From Aureibaculum sp. 2308TA14-22 (lineage in GTDB: Bacteria > Bacteroidota > Bacteroidia > Flavobacteriales > Flavobacteriaceae), in contig NZ_JBEWXT010000001.1 of NCBI RefSeq assembly GCF_040538665.1, positions 124,001 to 188,000 on the forward strand: DNA of 64,000 bases, written 5' to 3'. A program made the position numbers and the translations under genes. The notes below the pieces were generated by a model that saw only the letters and a program-made list of their open reading frames with translations, ran no database searches and had not been told where the DNA came from. Shown here piece after piece: positions 26,794-36,857 of the stretch; positions within the stretch are counted from its first letter, which is position 1, and each line of letters starts with the position of its first letter.

Positions 26794-28443
26794 ATGACTT
26801 TTAAATTAAATAAATTTTTACTTTCAATAATTTTAACATTGTCACTCTTATTTATTAATTGTGATAGCTCAACTTCAAGAGCGGACAATCCGCCAAATAA
26901 AATTGTAAACAAGGTATTGATTATTGGGATTGACGGATGCAGACCAGATGCTCTAACTACTGCTAATACTCCAACTATAGACGCTTTGATGGCCAATGCT
27001 ACGTATTCTTTAGATGCTAGATGTTTATATACAACTAGTAGTGGTCCGGGATGGACTTCTATGCTTAGTGGGGTTTGGCAAAACAAGCATGGTGTAGTAG
27101 ATAATTCATATAGTGGTGCCCAATTTTCTAATTTTCCACATTTTTTTAGACATATTGAAGATGCTAATCCTGAAAACAGAACGGTTTCTATAGTAGAATG
27201 GAACCCAATAAATAATTATATGGCTTCGTTAATTTCTGATGTTGTCATCAATGCTGATTCAGATGCTATGGTAAAAAACGAAGTAGTTAATGAGTTAGTT
27301 AATAATAATCCAACAGCCTTGTTTGTCCAACTTTCTAATGTAGATTATGCAGGTCATGGAACTGGATTTAGCCCAGAAAACCCAAATTACATAAATGCAA
27401 TTGAAACCATTGACACTCATATAGGTGGAATGCTAGACGCTTTAAAGACTCGTAAAACGTATAAAAATGAAAATTGGCTGATTTTATTAAGTACAGATCA
27501 TGGTGGTCTGGGCACTTCACATGGAGGCCCCTCTGATGAAGAACGGAATATTTTTGTGATTGCAAGTGGTAATTCAATTCCTAATAAAGAGATTAAAAAA
27601 ACAACTTCTGAGGTTACCGTACCTCCTGCTAGTAATTGTTTAAATAGCCAATACGAATTAAAGTTTGACAATACCGTTATAGAAGTTCCACATCATGATG
27701 ATTTTAATTTTGGAGCAAATCAAGATTTTTCAATAGAATGTAGAATTCGCTCAAAATTGCCACAAGATGTAGGGATTATTGCAAAAAAAGATTGGGTTAG
27801 TGGATTAAGACCTGGTTACGTTTTTTCATTTAAACCAAATACAAATAATTTTAAAGTTAATGTTGGTGATGGTGTAAATAGAGTTGATGTGGAAGCTGGA
27901 GAAATAACAGATAATGAATGGCATACAGTTAGTGCTACTTTTGATAGAGATGGATTGCTAAAGGTTTATGTTGATGGAGTATTGAAGAATAGTGCCTCTA
28001 TAGCCACTATTGGTAATATAGATAACAACCTTCCTTTTACAATGGGTGCTGATGGAAATTTAAACTATCATTACAACGGGTATATCTCTCAAGTTAGAAT
28101 GTTTAACACATTACTAAATGATTCTGAAATAGACAATTGGAAGTGCAAGGTGTTAGATAATTCTCATCCAAAGTATTCAAATTTGTTAGGATATTGGAAC
28201 TTGACCGATGGTTCTGGCACAACAATTGATGATTCAAGTACCAATAACAATGATGGAACAGTTACTAATGGTGTATGGAAAGATGCAACGGTCAGCACTG
28301 TAGAAATAGTAGGCAATTTTGATAATACACCAAGAACTGTTGACGTTGCCGTAACAGCATTAAACCATTTATGCATTCCAATTCAAAGTGCTTGGAATTT
28401 AGAAGGAAATTCACTTATTAATACTAATTGCTCTAGCAATTAG
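26794..28443 (+). CDS. Alkaline-phosphatase-superfamily phosphodiesterase fused to LamG domain
   Basis: From the ATG at 26794, a 549-residue lipoprotein (cysteine in LFINC). Residues 40-265 are an alkaline-phosphatase-superfamily (NPP-like) domain: metal Asp in IIGIDGCRPD, the nucleophile region SSGPGWTSMLSG (Thr), VDYAGHG and STDHGG. Residues about 285-480 form a LamG jelly roll (ISQVRMFNTLLNDSEI), and a short tail returns to the phosphatase fold. The family cleaves phosphate or phosphonate esters. The attached lectin-like domain suggests a surface-exposed glycan substrate. Substrate is inferred from context. Confidence 0.83.
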   Translation: MTFKLNKFLLSIILTLSLLFINCDSSTSRADNPPNKIVNKVLIIGIDGCRPDALTTANTPTIDALMANATYSLDARCLYTTSSGPGWTSMLSGVWQNKHGVVDNSYSGAQFSNFPHFFRHIEDANPENRTVSIVEWNPINNYMASLISDVVINADSDAMVKNEVVNELVNNNPTALFVQLSNVDYAGHGTGFSPENPNYINAIETIDTHIGGMLDALKTRKTYKNENWLILLSTDHGGLGTSHGGPSDEERNIFVIASGNSIPNKEIKKTTSEVTVPPASNCLNSQYELKFDNTVIEVPHHDDFNFGANQDFSIECRIRSKLPQDVGIIAKKDWVSGLRPGYVFSFKPNTNNFKVNVGDGVNRVDVEAGEITDNEWHTVSATFDRDGLLKVYVDGVLKNSASIATIGNIDNNLPFTMGADGNLNYHYNGYISQVRMFNTLLNDSEIDNWKCKVLDNSHPKYSNLLGYWNLTDGSGTTIDDSSTNNNDGTVTNGVWKDATVSTVEIVGNFDNTPRTVDVAVTALNHLCIPIQSAWNLEGNSLINTNCSSN

Positions 28444-28499
28444 CAAGACTATCATTCCACAGGTAATATAATTTTTAAAGACTTAGTAAAACGTAAATC

Positions 28500-29171
28500 A
28501 TGAGAAAACAATTTTTTTTATTAGTATTGAGTGTATCTTTTTTAAATGTAGTTGCAGCTCAATCTGATTGTAAGGTAAAATTAGAGGCCATTAGTACTAG
28601 CTACAAAGGCGAATGTAAAAAAGGTTTTGCTCATGGTGAGGGAGAAGCTAAAGGAGAACAGGATTCTTATTCTGGAAAATTTAAAAAAGGGTTACCTCAT
28701 GGTTCTGGAACCTATATTTGGGAAAATGGCAATACCTATAAAGGAAATTTTGTAAAAGGGAAAATGGATGGTAAAGGTGTTTTAACAATTAAAAAATCGG
28801 AAGATGAAGATGAGATTCAAAATGGTTATTTTAAAAAAGGAGAGTATATTGGTTTATATGCTGTGCCCTATAAAGAAATATCTAAAAGAGAAGTTAAAAA
28901 AGTAACGTTTCAAGAACAAAACTTAAATCTAGGAGGCTATAATCAAGTTAAAATTAGAGTAAATTTTGCTGGAGCTATTGTTAATCCACAATTAATCGTT
29001 ACAGATGAAAACAACAGTGTGACAGAACTTATAAATGGAGGTGTGATTTTAACAAACGTAAAATTTCCTATGAAAAAAATTACCGTATCTTTTACATCTA
29101 ATGGTTTTTCAAGTAGAGTAGTTTTTGAGATATATAAGAAAGGTGATTGGGATGTTGTCATTCATATTTAA
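28500..29171 (+). CDS. Secreted MORN-repeat protein
   Basis: A 223-residue protein with a signal peptide (about 1-20) and three to four MORN repeats at about 35-105 (for example YSGKFKKGLPHGSGTYIW and YKGNFVKGKMDGKGVL). The C-terminal half (about 130-223) is beta-rich and unassigned. MORN repeats bind lipids or proteins. Its role in this locus is unknown, and it is an unusual member of a glycan-degradation gene set. Confidence 0.75.
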   Translation: MRKQFFLLVLSVSFLNVVAAQSDCKVKLEAISTSYKGECKKGFAHGEGEAKGEQDSYSGKFKKGLPHGSGTYIWENGNTYKGNFVKGKMDGKGVLTIKKSEDEDEIQNGYFKKGEYIGLYAVPYKEISKREVKKVTFQEQNLNLGGYNQVKIRVNFAGAIVNPQLIVTDENNSVTELINGGVILTNVKFPMKKITVSFTSNGFSSRVVFEIYKKGDWDVVIHI

Positions 29172-29202
29172 AAGCATTAGTAGTTCAATTATTACATAAA
29201 TT

Positions 29203-31608
29203 GTGTTAAAAACTAATCTATATTTTTTAATCCTCTTTTGTTTTGGGTTATCTGCCCAAAATTCACCAAAAATTTTCCCTGGTGCAGATGAAAAAACTCC
29301 AGCAAGATCACAGTACTTTTCTTGGATAAATAATACCAATGAAGGTTCTACAGAGACTCAAACACTAATCAATTTTAACTTCTTTAAATGGTTAAAAGAT
29401 GAGTATGGCATGCAACTCGATATTTATGCGTTTGATGCCGGTGCAATTGACGGCAAACGGTTTTATGGCAGTATGGATTCCGAGAGGTTTAAAAAACAGT
29501 TTCCTAATGGTTTTGAAACCATTCATAAAGAAGCCAAAGATATTGGTTTTACGTTAGGACTTTGGGGAGGTCCTGATGGATTTGGAAATACGCCAGAAGA
29601 AGAAAAAGCACGTACCGATATGATGGTAAAACTTGTACGTGATTACGATTTTAACTTGTTTAAATTTGATCGTGTATGCGGGCAATTACGTGCAGATAAA
29701 GAAGATGCTTTTGTAAACATGCTGATTGAAGCCCGAAAACACAGACTCGATTTAATCCTGCTCAATCATCGTTTAGCGTTAACCGATAAAGGCTTGCCAC
29801 ACGCCACAACTTTTTTATGGGAAGGTGTAGAAACTTATGTTGATGGTCATATAAAAAACGATAGAACGGCTACCCACCATCGTGTTGGGAATTTATTACG
29901 TGGCTATACACCAGATATGAAACGTTTAACCGAAGATCATGGTGTATGTTTATCCTCTTGTTTAGATTATTGGGAAGACGATTTAATTTTACAAGCATTT
30001 CATAGAAACCTAATTTTAGCTCCAGAAATTTACGGAAATCCTTGGTTATTGCGAGATGATGAGTTTCCGAGATTAACTAGAATTTTCAACCTTCATAAAG
30101 ACTATCGCGATATTTTAGTCGAAGGATTCAAGCTTCCAGAAGCACAATATGGCATGCATGCTATTTCTAGAGGTGATGAAAACACACGATTATTAGTGCT
30201 TAAAAATTTAGGTTGGGAACCCGTTACTTATCAAATTGATTTAGATAAAAGCATTGGTCTAGAAACTTCAACGAATAAAGTTCAAGTAAAACAATACCAT
30301 CCGTTTGAGAGTGTTATTGGTAATTTTAATTACAATGAAAAAGCTTCAGTTACGGTGTTTCCTTTTAGATCGTGTTTAATTAAAGTATCAAATTCCAAAA
30401 AACAAGATTTAAGTTTAGAAGGTGTAAATTATGAAGTCATCAAAAACATTGAAGGACAACCTGTAGAAATTGATGTTTTAGGGTATCAGGGAACAACATC
30501 ATCATTCAAATTAAATCATTTTAAAAATTATAAATCAGCTACTATTGACGGTAAAAATGCATCAAAACTATTAAAAGGAAAATCATTGAAAGTGACTTTT
30601 AATGGTGAAAAACTAAATAAAACATGGCACAGAAAATTAGCCGATTTAAAACCAGTCGATTTCCCAAAAGATGCAGAGCAATTATACGAAACCACTATTT
30701 TCGCTACCGACAATAATGCCTTTGAAGTGCGTTCTTTATTCCGTTCTGGTGAAACTAAAATTCCACAAGTAAAAGCTGCTCGCGACGCCTTTTTTAATCA
30801 AGACGTATTTGTAAAACGTGGTGTATGGGATAAAAATTTATTTGATGGCGATTATAATACTTCCTTTTATGTAGGTAATCATCGTGATAAAGTGCTAAAA
30901 ATTAAAGAAGCTGCTTTTCGATTGGATTTTGGCGAACCCATTTTTATAGACGAGCTAAAAATTACTTCGCCAGATGAGTATTCCTTTATGCCAAAAAAAC
31001 CTGAAGAAGCTATTTTTGCAGAAGTGTCTTCCGATTTAAAAACTTGGGAAAAAGTCATTTTTATGGGAAACCTTAAAATGACCATAAATTTACCTGTAGA
31101 TAAAAAAATACGCTATATACGTATAGCTAGTTTTGCCGATAGACTATCAGAAGTCCAAGGGTTTTATAAAGGCGAAAAATTAGATTCTAAAAAATGGAAA
31201 GCTTCAAACTTGTTTGGGGATTATAAAGAGATGGAATTCGATAAAGCGTTTTCGGCTTCTTTTACATTAAACGAAGCACATAAAAACAGTTATTTAGCAG
31301 TGGCACTTAATGGCTATCACGGAAAAGAAGGGGCTTATGCAGCACTTCGAGTTGATGGAAAAATTATTGGAGCACCGGACAGAAGCATCTCATACCCTGT
31401 AAATTCTTGGGAAGCCGCCGTTTGCGATGAATGTATTTTTGATAAAAATTTCACATATTATTTTCCCGTTACCAAAGATATGATTGGTATGGAAATAGAA
31501 GTTGTGGTTATTGGAACTAAAGCATGTGATGCCAATTTAAAAAGCGACGTTTGGATTACTAGTTACCCAATTCCTTTTGAAAAGAAACGCTTGGTATTAA
31601 AATATTAA
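29203..31608 (+). CDS. Secreted glycoside hydrolase, clan GH-D-like (alpha-galactosidase/alpha-GalNAcase type)
   Basis: An 801-residue protein read from a GTG start that gives a good signal peptide (LKTNLYFLILFCFGLSAQ). Residues about 30-400 look like a (beta/alpha)8 barrel with a KFD motif (LFKFDRVCG), like the nucleophile KxD of clan GH-D (GH27/GH36). LGLWGGPDGFG and LSSCLDYWEDD are further barrel elements. Residues about 510-660 resemble an F5/8-type discoidin domain. An alpha-galactosidase or alpha-N-acetylgalactosaminidase would fit, but the family is not certain. Confidence 0.6.
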   Translation: MLKTNLYFLILFCFGLSAQNSPKIFPGADEKTPARSQYFSWINNTNEGSTETQTLINFNFFKWLKDEYGMQLDIYAFDAGAIDGKRFYGSMDSERFKKQFPNGFETIHKEAKDIGFTLGLWGGPDGFGNTPEEEKARTDMMVKLVRDYDFNLFKFDRVCGQLRADKEDAFVNMLIEARKHRLDLILLNHRLALTDKGLPHATTFLWEGVETYVDGHIKNDRTATHHRVGNLLRGYTPDMKRLTEDHGVCLSSCLDYWEDDLILQAFHRNLILAPEIYGNPWLLRDDEFPRLTRIFNLHKDYRDILVEGFKLPEAQYGMHAISRGDENTRLLVLKNLGWEPVTYQIDLDKSIGLETSTNKVQVKQYHPFESVIGNFNYNEKASVTVFPFRSCLIKVSNSKKQDLSLEGVNYEVIKNIEGQPVEIDVLGYQGTTSSFKLNHFKNYKSATIDGKNASKLLKGKSLKVTFNGEKLNKTWHRKLADLKPVDFPKDAEQLYETTIFATDNNAFEVRSLFRSGETKIPQVKAARDAFFNQDVFVKRGVWDKNLFDGDYNTSFYVGNHRDKVLKIKEAAFRLDFGEPIFIDELKITSPDEYSFMPKKPEEAIFAEVSSDLKTWEKVIFMGNLKMTINLPVDKKIRYIRIASFADRLSEVQGFYKGEKLDSKKWKASNLFGDYKEMEFDKAFSASFTLNEAHKNSYLAVALNGYHGKEGAYAALRVDGKIIGAPDRSISYPVNSWEAAVCDECIFDKNFTYYFPVTKDMIGMEIEVVVIGTKACDANLKSDVWITSYPIPFEKKRLVLKY

Positions 31609-31674
31609 AAGAATCGATTTTAATATTTCAGTTTACATTAATTATATTTTACTATTATATAAATAAGAACAGAT

Positions 31675-32580
31675 ATGAATTTTAAAAGAATAATAACAGG
31701 ACTATTTATAATTGTGGTTTCGTTGACTTGTTATAGTCAAAAAAAGAAAGCTATTCTAATTGGAATAGACGGATTACAATACGAGAAAATAGCAAAAATA
31801 AACACACCTAATTTAGATAAATTAAATATAAAAAAAGGATACACAGGAGGTGTTCATGGTACAGATTCACAACAAATAACGTCAAGTGGTCCCAGTTGGA
31901 TGACTATTTTAACCGGTGTATGGACCAACCAACACAAAATTATAGATAATACTAAGGACAAGTTATGCCAGTCTCCAAGTATTTTTAATTTCATTAGAGA
32001 GCACAATAAAGATGCCTATACTACAAGTATTAGTACATGGAAAAATATAAACATCTTTTTAAAAGATGACATGTATAAAACAAATTTTTCCTCTCAAGGC
32101 GGAAATGATGTCCTGTCAACTGAGTTGGTAATAAATCAAATTAATGATTATAATTCAGATTTCAGTTTTGTTCATTTAGATGATGTTGACCATGCAGGCC
32201 ATGCCTATGGTTTCGGAGAAAAACATGATAAAACCGTGGCGTTTATAGATGGTTTAGTTGGAGAGATTTTAAAAACAATCAAAGTACGAGAGCATAAATA
32301 TCATGAAGATTGGTTGATAATGATAGTTACAGATCATGGTAGAGATACTAAAGGTTTTGGTCATGGAGCCCAAGAAATCAACCAGAAGACTATTTTTATT
32401 GGTATGAATAAGGAAGGGAATACTATTTTTAAAAATAGTGATAATGATAAAAAAATTAATTCTTTTAAAGATTTGGAAACTTTGATTCCGCAAACAGCGG
32501 TTGTGCCAACCATTTTAAAACATCTTAAAGTACCAATAAAAAAAGAATGGAATTTAGATGCTAAACCTTTAATAGATTAA
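31675..32580 (+). CDS. Alkaline-phosphatase-superfamily phosphodiesterase
   Basis: A 301-residue secreted enzyme (signal peptide to about 21). It has the same layout as the catalytic domain of the gene at 26794: metal Asp in LIGIDGLQY, Thr nucleophile region SSGPSWMTILTG, VDHAGHAYGFG and VTDHGRDTKGFGHG. It has no LamG domain. It probably arose by duplication within this family. It would hydrolyse a phosphate or phosphonate ester in the periplasm or outside the cell. Confidence 0.85.
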   Translation: MNFKRIITGLFIIVVSLTCYSQKKKAILIGIDGLQYEKIAKINTPNLDKLNIKKGYTGGVHGTDSQQITSSGPSWMTILTGVWTNQHKIIDNTKDKLCQSPSIFNFIREHNKDAYTTSISTWKNINIFLKDDMYKTNFSSQGGNDVLSTELVINQINDYNSDFSFVHLDDVDHAGHAYGFGEKHDKTVAFIDGLVGEILKTIKVREHKYHEDWLIMIVTDHGRDTKGFGHGAQEINQKTIFIGMNKEGNTIFKNSDNDKKINSFKDLETLIPQTAVVPTILKHLKVPIKKEWNLDAKPLID

Positions 32581-32691
32581 GAACTTGAAAGGTAACCTAA
32601 TCCTACTCTTTTCATTAGTGATGGTATGGATTTGAAAGATATTTCTTTTCTTTTTTGGAAAGCAATGCATGATTTTAAAGTAGTAAGAATG

Positions 32692-33738
32692 ATGAGAAAA
32701 TTAATAAGTAATACTATTAGCATAATCTTAATTACTTCGTTTATGCTGAATGCTGGATGCAAAGAAATCAAAACGGTGTCCCAATCTGAAAAGGTAAATT
32801 TAAAATTTACTGAATTAAAAGTAATGACATGGAATATATGGGGAAAACTAAATTTAGAACCACGCTACACCATTAATAATAAAACAGCTCGTCAACGAGT
32901 TATTGATATTTTAGAAGATAGCGAGGCAGATATTATTACCATGACAGAAACTTATGGCTCAGCAAAAGCAATAGCAGATGCTTTGAAGTTTAATTACTAC
33001 ACACCATCCCCAGATGCCAACTTGACTATTTTTAGCAGGTATCCTCTAGAAAATTTTGGAAATATTAAAGGATTATCTCCTTTTTCCTTTATTACAGCCA
33101 CAGTTAACTTACCAAATAATAAAAAAATAAAAGTTTATAATATTTGGTTAACTAGCGGAGGTAGACATATTGTTGAAATAAAAAATAAGAAACTTTCAGA
33201 TGAAGCATTTAACAAGGGGGACGAAAACCGTTATGAGCATATTAAGCAATTATTAGAGCATGAAGATTTAAAAAAAGATTTTTTAAATAAAAAAGAAGTC
33301 CCAATAATAGTAGCTGGAGACTTTAACTGTGTGTCGCATTTAGATTATACAGAAGAAACGAAAGCAAAAAAATTAAATTATAATAGAATTATTCCTAATA
33401 AAGTTTCATTGGCAATGACTGATGTTGGATTTAAGGATAGTTATAGAATTGCCAACCCAAAAATCACCAAAGAAACCTTGGGTTACACTTGGACTACAGT
33501 TGGGCTAGAATATATCTATGAGTCTGGACAAGGATTTGTACCTATTAAAACTAAAATTCATCCTGAACCTCAATATAGAAATCCTTTCACTAGAATAGAC
33601 TATATTTATTATGCTGGAGATATGTTAGAAACTATAAATTCAAAAACTATAATACATCATAAGTCAAATATAAAAAGAAGTTTTCCCGAGTTCCCATCAG
33701 ACCACGGAGCAGTTTTAACTACTTTTAGATTAAAATAA
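32692..33738 (+). CDS. EEP-family phosphodiesterase lipoprotein
   Basis: A start at 32692 (MRKLISNTIS) gives a lipoprotein signal ending in LNAGC and about 348 residues. The endonuclease/exonuclease/phosphatase fold is shown by MTWNIWG (Asn), ITMTETYG (metal Glu), VAGDFNC (Asp-Asn) and the C-terminal SDHGAV (Asp-His). This superfamily covers DNase I, sphingomyelinases and other phosphodiesterases. In this setting a phosphodiester or phosphonate ester on a glycan or sphingolipid is more likely than DNA. An ATG at 32626 is less likely as start. Confidence 0.82.
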   Translation: MRKLISNTISIILITSFMLNAGCKEIKTVSQSEKVNLKFTELKVMTWNIWGKLNLEPRYTINNKTARQRVIDILEDSEADIITMTETYGSAKAIADALKFNYYTPSPDANLTIFSRYPLENFGNIKGLSPFSFITATVNLPNNKKIKVYNIWLTSGGRHIVEIKNKKLSDEAFNKGDENRYEHIKQLLEHEDLKKDFLNKKEVPIIVAGDFNCVSHLDYTEETKAKKLNYNRIIPNKVSLAMTDVGFKDSYRIANPKITKETLGYTWTTVGLEYIYESGQGFVPIKTKIHPEPQYRNPFTRIDYIYYAGDMLETINSKTIIHHKSNIKRSFPEFPSDHGAVLTTFRLK

Positions 33739-33808
33739 TAAGAAAGTTAAGTTATAAAATAGAATCATTGATGAATTTTTTGGTTCATGAAAACAATAAA
33801 TTAAACAT

Positions 33809-35491
33809 ATGAAAAAGAATTTTTTTAAAATATTAGCAATAGCATTTTTAATATATAGCTGCACCGAAAAAAATAGAACTTTTACGGAATCAGAAATAGC
33901 GATACTGCCTAAACCCGCTTCAGTAATATTGGCAGAAGCTTCTTTTGCGTTTAAAGAGGGGCAACACATAGTTGCAACTACTTCCGCACAGCAACTCGCC
34001 GCAAATGACCTTAAAAACTTTGTGAAAGATAAATCTGATTTTAACTTGACAATAAACGAAAATTCTGGTTCCATAACTTTTGAAAAGGCCGAAGCTTTAG
34101 ACGCCGAAGAGTATCAGTTAACAATAACTCCGAAAAAAATAACCATTAAAGCTAATGACCAAGCTGGTTATTTTTATGGTGTACAAACCTTGAAGCAGTT
34201 ACTCTCTAAAGAAGTTTCTGAAGAAACCAACAAAACCAGCTATTTAGTACCATCTATTACCATTAAGGATAATCCGCGTTTTAAATGGCGTGCCTATATG
34301 TTGGATGAATCTCGTTATTTTCAAGGTGAAGCATTTGTCAAAAAACTATTAGATCAAATGGCATTATTAAAGATGAATACTTTTCATTGGCATTTGGTTG
34401 ATGATGCTGGTTGGCGAATAGAAATTAAAAAATACCCTTTGCTGACCAAAATAGGTGCTTTTCGTAGCGATTCTGAAATAGGAACTTGGAAAAGTGGAAA
34501 AACTTCTGGCGAACCTCATGGCGGATTCTATACACAAGCACAAATTAAAAATATTGTGGCGTATGCGGCAGAAAGAAATATTACAGTAGTGCCTGAAATT
34601 GAAATGCCAGGGCATTCAAGTGCGGCTATTGCTGCATATACTTGGTTAGGTACTGCTGGCGTGGATATTGATGTGCCTGTAAAATTTGGTAGGCATTATG
34701 ATAATTATGATGTTACCAAACCAAAAGTAATTCAGTTTATAAAAGATGTGTTATTGGAAGTTTTTGAATTATTTCCTTCTGAAGTGATACATATTGGTGG
34801 TGATGAAGTCGGTTATAAAGTTTGGGAAGACTCAAAACATGTACAAGATTACATGAAAAAAAACAGTATAAATACACCCGCTGATTTGCAAATTCACTTT
34901 ACCAACAACATCTCAAAATTTATTGAAGAAAACGGACGTAGAATGATGGGTTGGAACGAAATTATGGGTGTAAACATCCACAAAGGTTTCGAAGAAAAAA
35001 AACATGATGCAGCAGCAGAAACGGAATTGGCTAAAAATGTGGTAGTCCATTTCTGGAAAGGCGATTTAGAATTGGCTACAGACGCTGCTAAAAAAGGATA
35101 TGGTATTGTGAACTCATTACACAGTAATACGTATTTAGATTATAATTATGAAGCTATTAGTTTAGAAAAAGCGTATAGTTTTAATCCTATTCCCGAAGGT
35201 TTAGAATAAAAATATCATAAAAACATTTATGGTTTGGGTTGCCAAATGTGGAGTGAATGGACACCAACTAACGCTGATGTTGAACGACAAACTTTTCCTA
35301 GAATTGCTGCCTATGCTGAAGTGGGTTGGACATCTTTAGAAAATAAAGATTATCAAAGTTTTAAGAAAGCTCTAAAAAAAATACAAAAACATTGGGATGG
35401 TTTAGGAATTAATTATTTTAAAGATTATGAAAAAATTGAGGCAGAATTAAAAGCAAAAGAAGAGGCGAAAAAAGCAAAAGAGAAAAATTAA
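33809..35491 (+). pseudogene. GH20 beta-N-acetylhexosaminidase interrupted by in-frame stop
   Basis: The frame runs 466 codons, meets TAA at 35207-35209, and continues in the same frame to 35491 with matching family sequence (YHKNIYGLGCQMWSEWTPTN). The first part has a lipoprotein signal (IYSC), the GH20b domain (about 30-155) and the barrel with HWHLVDDAGWR and the catalytic pair D332-E333 in HIGGDEVG. The part after the stop holds the conserved W-x-E segment that lines the sugar pocket and the last barrel elements, so the shortened protein is probably inactive. One base change would restore it. The role was removal of GlcNAc or GalNAc from glycan ends. Confidence 0.88.
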
Positions 35492-35494
35492 ATA

Positions 35495-36844
35495 ATGAAA
35501 AAGTACCTATATAATTATCTTATACTATTTACAATAACTTTTTTTGTTGTTTTTGGTAGTTGCAATAAAGACGATGCCATAGCACCATCAATACCAACAA
35601 ATCAAATACCGAAAGAACTAGCGGTAGATTCTGTTCAAACATTTAATCAGATTACCTCTAGTGATAACGAAATTAGCCGTTTAGGATTACGGTTTAATTT
35701 TACTGACTTTCAGCCTACGGGCGTTTATGTTAAATCCAATTCAACCTTAAAACTTAATGTGACATTACAACAAGGGACGCAGCTACCGCAATTGTTGGTA
35801 GGAACGTATTCACATAGCGATAATTGGAATCATCAACCTTTGGTTTTCGATTTGCAAGAAGGGGATAATAGTTTTCAAATTGGTAATGACGGATTAGTTT
35901 ATATCAATTATACAGATTATTCAAATCCTAACGGAAAAGTGCAAATAAAGTTTACCGATGGCTGGAAACACTCACCAGTTTATACTTTAAATAAAACATC
36001 CAGTGCCACTTGGAAAAAAATGCTGGATTATTTTAAAGATGTTCCATCAGCTACGTTAATATCCAATAAAGCAATTTTGGTGGTAACCAGAGAAAAAGCA
36101 ATTGAATACCAAAATGAAAATCAAGAAAATTTACTAAAGTCTATTGATGAAACAATCGAATTGTATAATGAATTAAGTGGTATGGACAACTCTACAGCTA
36201 TTCATAAACCTATGTTTCATAAACTCTTAATGGCAGAATATACTGGATCAGATTATTATATGTTTGCTTATTATTATAGAACGGCATATAGCACAAGTGG
36301 AGTGCAATATATTTTGAGTGAAAAAGAATTTAAAGAAGACGGTTGGGGACCTTGGCATGAAATAGGGCACATGTATCAAATGAATGCTTGGACCTGGAAC
36401 GAAGTAGGAGAAACTACCGTAAACATATACAGTTTAGCTTCGGAAAAAGCAAAAGGCATTACAACTTCAAGAATGAAACGCGAGAATCGTTGGGGTGAAA
36501 TTACTACCTATTTGGCTTTGTCGGATACTGATAGAAGTTTTAATTCTGATAAAGCAAGTGTTTGGGTGCGTTTAGGAATGTTCTATCAGTTGCATTTAGC
36601 CTTTGGTGATGATTTTTATAAAATACTGCATAAAGCTGTAAGGGAAGAAAACCAGACAATAAACAACGATGAAGATAGAATGCGAACTTTTATGATACAT
36701 GCCTGTAAGGCCTCAAATAAGGATTTAACGGCGTTTTTTAAAAAATGGGGTTTGAAGTTTTCCGGTGTTGAAAATGTGTATACTCAAATCCAAGATTTAG
36801 GTCTATCTACTCCTTCTGAAGATTTAACTTTACTAACCGATTAA
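35495..36844 (+). CDS. M60-family (mucin/glycoprotein) metallopeptidase
   Basis: A 449-residue lipoprotein (cysteine in FGSC at 23). The zinc motif HEIGH (288-292, GPWHEIGHMYQ) with a downstream Glu (NEVGETTVN, 303-306) is that of gluzincin M60/enhancin-like peptidases, which cut mucin-type glycoproteins. The N-terminal part (about 45-165) is the beta-rich domain usual in the family. It begins 3 bases after the GH20 frame ends. Its presence argues for a glycoprotein substrate. Confidence 0.87.
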   Translation: MKKYLYNYLILFTITFFVVFGSCNKDDAIAPSIPTNQIPKELAVDSVQTFNQITSSDNEISRLGLRFNFTDFQPTGVYVKSNSTLKLNVTLQQGTQLPQLLVGTYSHSDNWNHQPLVFDLQEGDNSFQIGNDGLVYINYTDYSNPNGKVQIKFTDGWKHSPVYTLNKTSSATWKKMLDYFKDVPSATLISNKAILVVTREKAIEYQNENQENLLKSIDETIELYNELSGMDNSTAIHKPMFHKLLMAEYTGSDYYMFAYYYRTAYSTSGVQYILSEKEFKEDGWGPWHEIGHMYQMNAWTWNEVGETTVNIYSLASEKAKGITTSRMKRENRWGEITTYLALSDTDRSFNSDKASVWVRLGMFYQLHLAFGDDFYKILHKAVREENQTINNDEDRMRTFMIHACKASNKDLTAFFKKWGLKFSGVENVYTQIQDLGLSTPSEDLTLLTD

Positions 36845-36857
36845 TTTAAAGATAACA

